A stretch of 64,000 nucleotides of DNA, taken from Candidatus Villigracilis vicinus (lineage in GTDB: Bacteria; Chloroflexota; Anaerolineae; Anaerolineales; Villigracilaceae). Made by a program: the position numbers and the translations under genes. This document shows, piece after piece, positions 61,616 to 64,000 of the stretch (its first letter is position 1; each line of letters begins with the position of its first letter). Below the pieces are notes generated by a model, which did no database searches, had not been told where the DNA came from, and worked only from the letters and a program-made list of their open reading frames with translations. The DNA lies in NCBI GenBank assembly GCA_016721315.1, contig JADKIL010000021.1, positions 186,001-250,000 on the forward strand. Reading direction: 5' to 3'.

Positions 61616-62860
61616 TTACCGCCTGGCAGTGGAAGCTTCAGATTCACTATCCAAGGCAATCATACGAGCTCGTATCGATTCCGCAAGGGCAAAGATTCCT
61701 CTTCCAATCGGCTGAGATTTATTGTCCAACATAAAGGGAATGCCACGATTTACAGCTGTGATAGCTACCTTCTCGTCAAGTGGAATTACCGCCGAAATTT
61801 CGTGCTTAAGATTTTCAGCTACACGCTCTGGCGTAATGGCGATACGTTTATCGTATCGGTTCATAGCAAAAACAATTCGTTCTTTGCCGATGCCCATGGT
61901 ATTCAATAGATCTAGAATTAAGCGTGAGTTCTTGATAGATGGAATTTCTTGAGTGGTCACAAGTACCATCGCATCACTCAGGTCAACCGCAGCGAGAATA
62001 ACATCTGTCAGAATCGAAGATGTATCTACAATAACATAGGAATACATCCTCTGCATAAATTGCAGAACTTTCATAAATTGGTCGCCGGAAATCTTTTCAG
62101 CCATTTCAGGGCGTTGAGGGGCGGCAAGAATACGAATACCTGAACCTTCATGCTTGATCAAAATTTCTTCTATAATCTCCGCATCAAGGTCATCCACGCG
62201 TGGAGCAATATCAAGAATAGTATTCTTTCCCTGCTCGTTCACAAAAACAGCTACATCGCCAAACTGCAAATTTCCATCAACCAGAACCGTGCGCGTGTCC
62301 TCGTTATTTAATGCAATGGCAAGGTTAACAGCAATGGTGGTGCACCCCGTTCCGCCTTTTGGGCTGTACACAACGATGATTTTCCCCTGCTGTGTCGGGG
62401 AAAAACCACCCATCATGTTGGATGATCCCGTCGAAGCAGACAAAATCATTTGCTGCTTGGCGCCTTTTTCCCGTTCCGAATGAGCCATTTCGCCCGCCCG
62501 CTTTATGGCAGAGATCAATTCATCCCCCATGGGCGGTTTGGTAAGAAAGTCTCTGGCACCGGCAAGCATAGCTCGGCGCATATAATTTTGATCCCCTTGC
62601 ACAGATAAAATCACAACCTGCACATGGGGGGAATCACGACGAATCGTCTCGGTCGCTGTAATCCCATCGATATCCGGCATGTTTATGTCCATAAGAACAA
62701 CATCCGGATTCAATTCCTGGGTCAACTGAATCCCTTCTTTGCCAGTTCGAGCAGTTCCTACTACCTCAACATCCGACTCGAACTGCAATAACTTGCGCAC
62801 GTTCTCACGGGTTTCGGCAATATCGTCAACAATAAGAACTCGGATTTTATCAGCAGCCAT
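61616..62860 (-). CDS. cpaE: CpaE-like protein: receiver domain plus MinD-type ATPase
   Basis: 414 residues from the ATG at 62860 (MAADKIRVLIVDD); a TTG at 62875 is less likely. The receiver domain (1-125) is complete: acidic pair in IVDDIAE, phosphoacceptor Asp58 in VLMDINMPD, and Lys in FLTKPP. Residues 155-410 form a MinD/ParA-like ATPase with a deviant Walker A, VVYSPKGGTGCTTIAVNLA. CpaE localises the Tad machine to the cell pole; many CpaE receiver domains are degenerate, but this one keeps its Asp. It is 41 bases from cpaB. Confidence 0.93.
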   Translation of the reverse strand: MAADKIRVLIVDDIAETRENVRKLLQFESDVEVVGTARTGKEGIQLTQELNPDVVLMDINMPDIDGITATETIRRDSPHVQVVILSVQGDQNYMRRAMLAGARDFLTKPPMGDELISAIKRAGEMAHSEREKGAKQQMILSASTGSSNMMGGFSPTQQGKIIVVYSPKGGTGCTTIAVNLAIALNNEDTRTVLVDGNLQFGDVAVFVNEQGKNTILDIAPRVDDLDAEIIEEILIKHEGSGIRILAAPQRPEMAEKISGDQFMKVLQFMQRMYSYVIVDTSSILTDVILAAVDLSDAMVLVTTQEIPSIKNSRLILDLLNTMGIGKERIVFAMNRYDKRIAITPERVAENLKHEISAVIPLDEKVAITAVNRGIPFMLDNKSQPIGRGIFALAESIRARMIALDSESEASTARR

Positions 62861-62901
62861 ATTCAGAATATCCAATCACCCATTGCTAGATGAATAAAAA
62901 A

Positions 62902-63984
62902 TTAAGGTTCCTGTGTAACAGTATCGTTTTGCAAAGACGGTGCACTTAAGTCTAAAAGCGCGGGGTGCATGGCATACGGCAGTTTCGCCGGAACAGGAAT
63001 ATTGTATTGACTCAAAAGGAACTGAAGAGTCGAAGCCTCCGTGGCAAGACGCGCCTGATCTGACGGGTTTCGAAGTGTCAATGAAATCGTGGCGTTGGTA
63101 TAAATCAAATAGGACAAAGTAACAGAATCCTGTGGAGATACGATCAAGGTGACAAGATCAGGCGCTGCCGGAGCAGGAGCCGGTTCAGCCGCGGGATCTA
63201 CCGCTACGTCTGTTGAAGCTCCTGCAGCTGCAATATCCTCAACACCTGTCAGTGGGAAATCGCCCAAGCGCATAACAACCACATCTTGAAGGAGAGTCTG
63301 GCAGACCATACGCGGGCGCTGGGGCTCAGACGGAATGATGTAATAAGGTTGTTGAACAGAGGGGTCCAATTCAAGCCGCCCTTGAGCAGTTCCGGAAGCA
63401 GTTATGCCTAATGACAAAACTGGCAAGCCACCTTCGTCAGGCAACCCTGTGCCAGTCATGATCGCGGAAAGATTCGGGAGGATGGTTTGATAGGAAGGAT
63501 CAATATCTACAAAAAGCAAGCATGCATTGACATTTACATGAGCGCCGGTATTAATCGCATAGGCGGAAACAGAAAGCCTATCCGTCGGAATCGCCATTGC
63601 CGTCATGCCAGGCGGAATCAGTGAAGCCCACTGTGGACCGGAAACTGAAACAGTTGACGACGAATCTGAAACCATCGATTCTGTGATTACAACACCTTGA
63701 TCTAAAGGTAATTTTGCAATTTTATCTACAAGAAATGGCAATTCATCCCTGGTATACATGACTGAAACCACATTCTCCTGCGGGATGGACATGGTCGCCA
63801 AAACATCTTCGGTGATCCGTCCTCCTTGGGGAATGTTCTGGGCAGAAAAATATACCTCAACATAAACCGGGAGGTTTGCCGTATCTTGTGGTGTAAATAA
63901 AAACTGGCGGACAGCTACAAAACCAACCACCAAGCCAATGATTATGATTAAAAGCACCAAAATCAGAGTGCGACCGCGACGCAT
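62902..63984 (-). CDS. cpaB: Tad pilus assembly protein CpaB (RcpC-like)
   Basis: 360 residues. A signal anchor (about 7-28, LILVLLIIIIGLVVGFVAVR) precedes a SAF domain (VEVYFSAQNIPQGGRITEDV, then VDKIAKLPLDQGVVITESMV) and an RcpC/CpaB domain (TAMAIPTDRLSVSAYAINTG, then AHVNVNACLLFVD). A Pro/Ala linker near 265-285 separates a final segment (TLIVSPQDSVTLSYLIYTNA). It acts outside the membrane in pilus export. GAGGAG lies six bases before the ATG; the operon may continue past the window edge. Confidence 0.9.
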   Translation of the reverse strand: MRRGRTLILVLLIIIIGLVVGFVAVRQFLFTPQDTANLPVYVEVYFSAQNIPQGGRITEDVLATMSIPQENVVSVMYTRDELPFLVDKIAKLPLDQGVVITESMVSDSSSTVSVSGPQWASLIPPGMTAMAIPTDRLSVSAYAINTGAHVNVNACLLFVDIDPSYQTILPNLSAIMTGTGLPDEGGLPVLSLGITASGTAQGRLELDPSVQQPYYIIPSEPQRPRMVCQTLLQDVVVMRLGDFPLTGVEDIAAAGASTDVAVDPAAEPAPAPAAPDLVTLIVSPQDSVTLSYLIYTNATISLTLRNPSDQARLATEASTLQFLLSQYNIPVPAKLPYAMHPALLDLSAPSLQNDTVTQEP

Positions 63985-64000
63985 AGTTATCTCCTCTCAA

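Overview
The window looks like a chromosomal segment of a Chloroflexota bacterium, most likely class Anaerolineae. This rests on gene content: a transaldolase/glucose-6-phosphate isomerase fusion, two tungsten-type aldehyde:ferredoxin oxidoreductase (AOR) genes, a Tad pilus operon of the type common in that phylum, and many paralogous class III aminotransferases. No marker gene settles the taxonomy, so this is inference. The first 10 kb are visibly richer in A+T than the rest.

Layout. 1-10.7 kb: an exopolysaccharide (EPS) operon on the minus strand with a degenerate GGDEF membrane protein, priming sugar transferase, GT2 and GT4 glycosyltransferases, O-antigen-ligase-like polymerase, Wzx-type flippase, an unassigned membrane protein and an FkbM-like methyltransferase cut by the window edge. 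11-16.2 kb: a lipoprotein, then a tight four-gene minus operon (NTT-like transporter, GNAT, HAMP sensor, PGM1-like ATP-grasp ligase) that I cannot match to a described system. 16.3-23.7 kb: NYN/LOTUS protein, sucrose-phosphate-synthase-like GT4, tRNA-Thr(CGT) followed by a hairpin-rich noncoding stretch, a SHOCT-like membrane protein, a PAS-GAF histidine kinase, and a PadR-CPBP pair.

23.8-47.7 kb is an amino acid/polyamine catabolic island: two AORs, five class III aminotransferases, a saccharopine-dehydrogenase-family enzyme, PotABCD spermidine/putrescine uptake, an APC permease, methylmalonate-semialdehyde dehydrogenase, a universal stress protein and two Lrp/AsnC regulators. The likely logic is uptake of polyamines or omega-amino acids, transamination to aldehydes, and oxidation of those aldehydes with ferredoxin or NAD/CoA. 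A 40-codon small gene with its own Shine-Dalgarno (SD) sequence and terminator sits between one Lrp gene and the dehydrogenase gene.

47.8-54.6 kb carries a GH36 alpha-galactosidase and the non-oxidative pentose phosphate enzymes (Tal-Pgi, RpiB, transketolase). 54.7-58.1 kb holds a DUF429-like protein, a TlpA/Lgt-like pair, long-form HPF and a ComF-type phosphoribosyltransferase. 58.2-64 kb is a Tad pilus operon (cpaB, cpaE, cpaF, tadB, tadC).

Several genes have a -10 box only 6-7 bases before the start codon and no SD, which suggests leaderless transcripts. I saw no CRISPR array, insertion sequence, integrase or rRNA gene.
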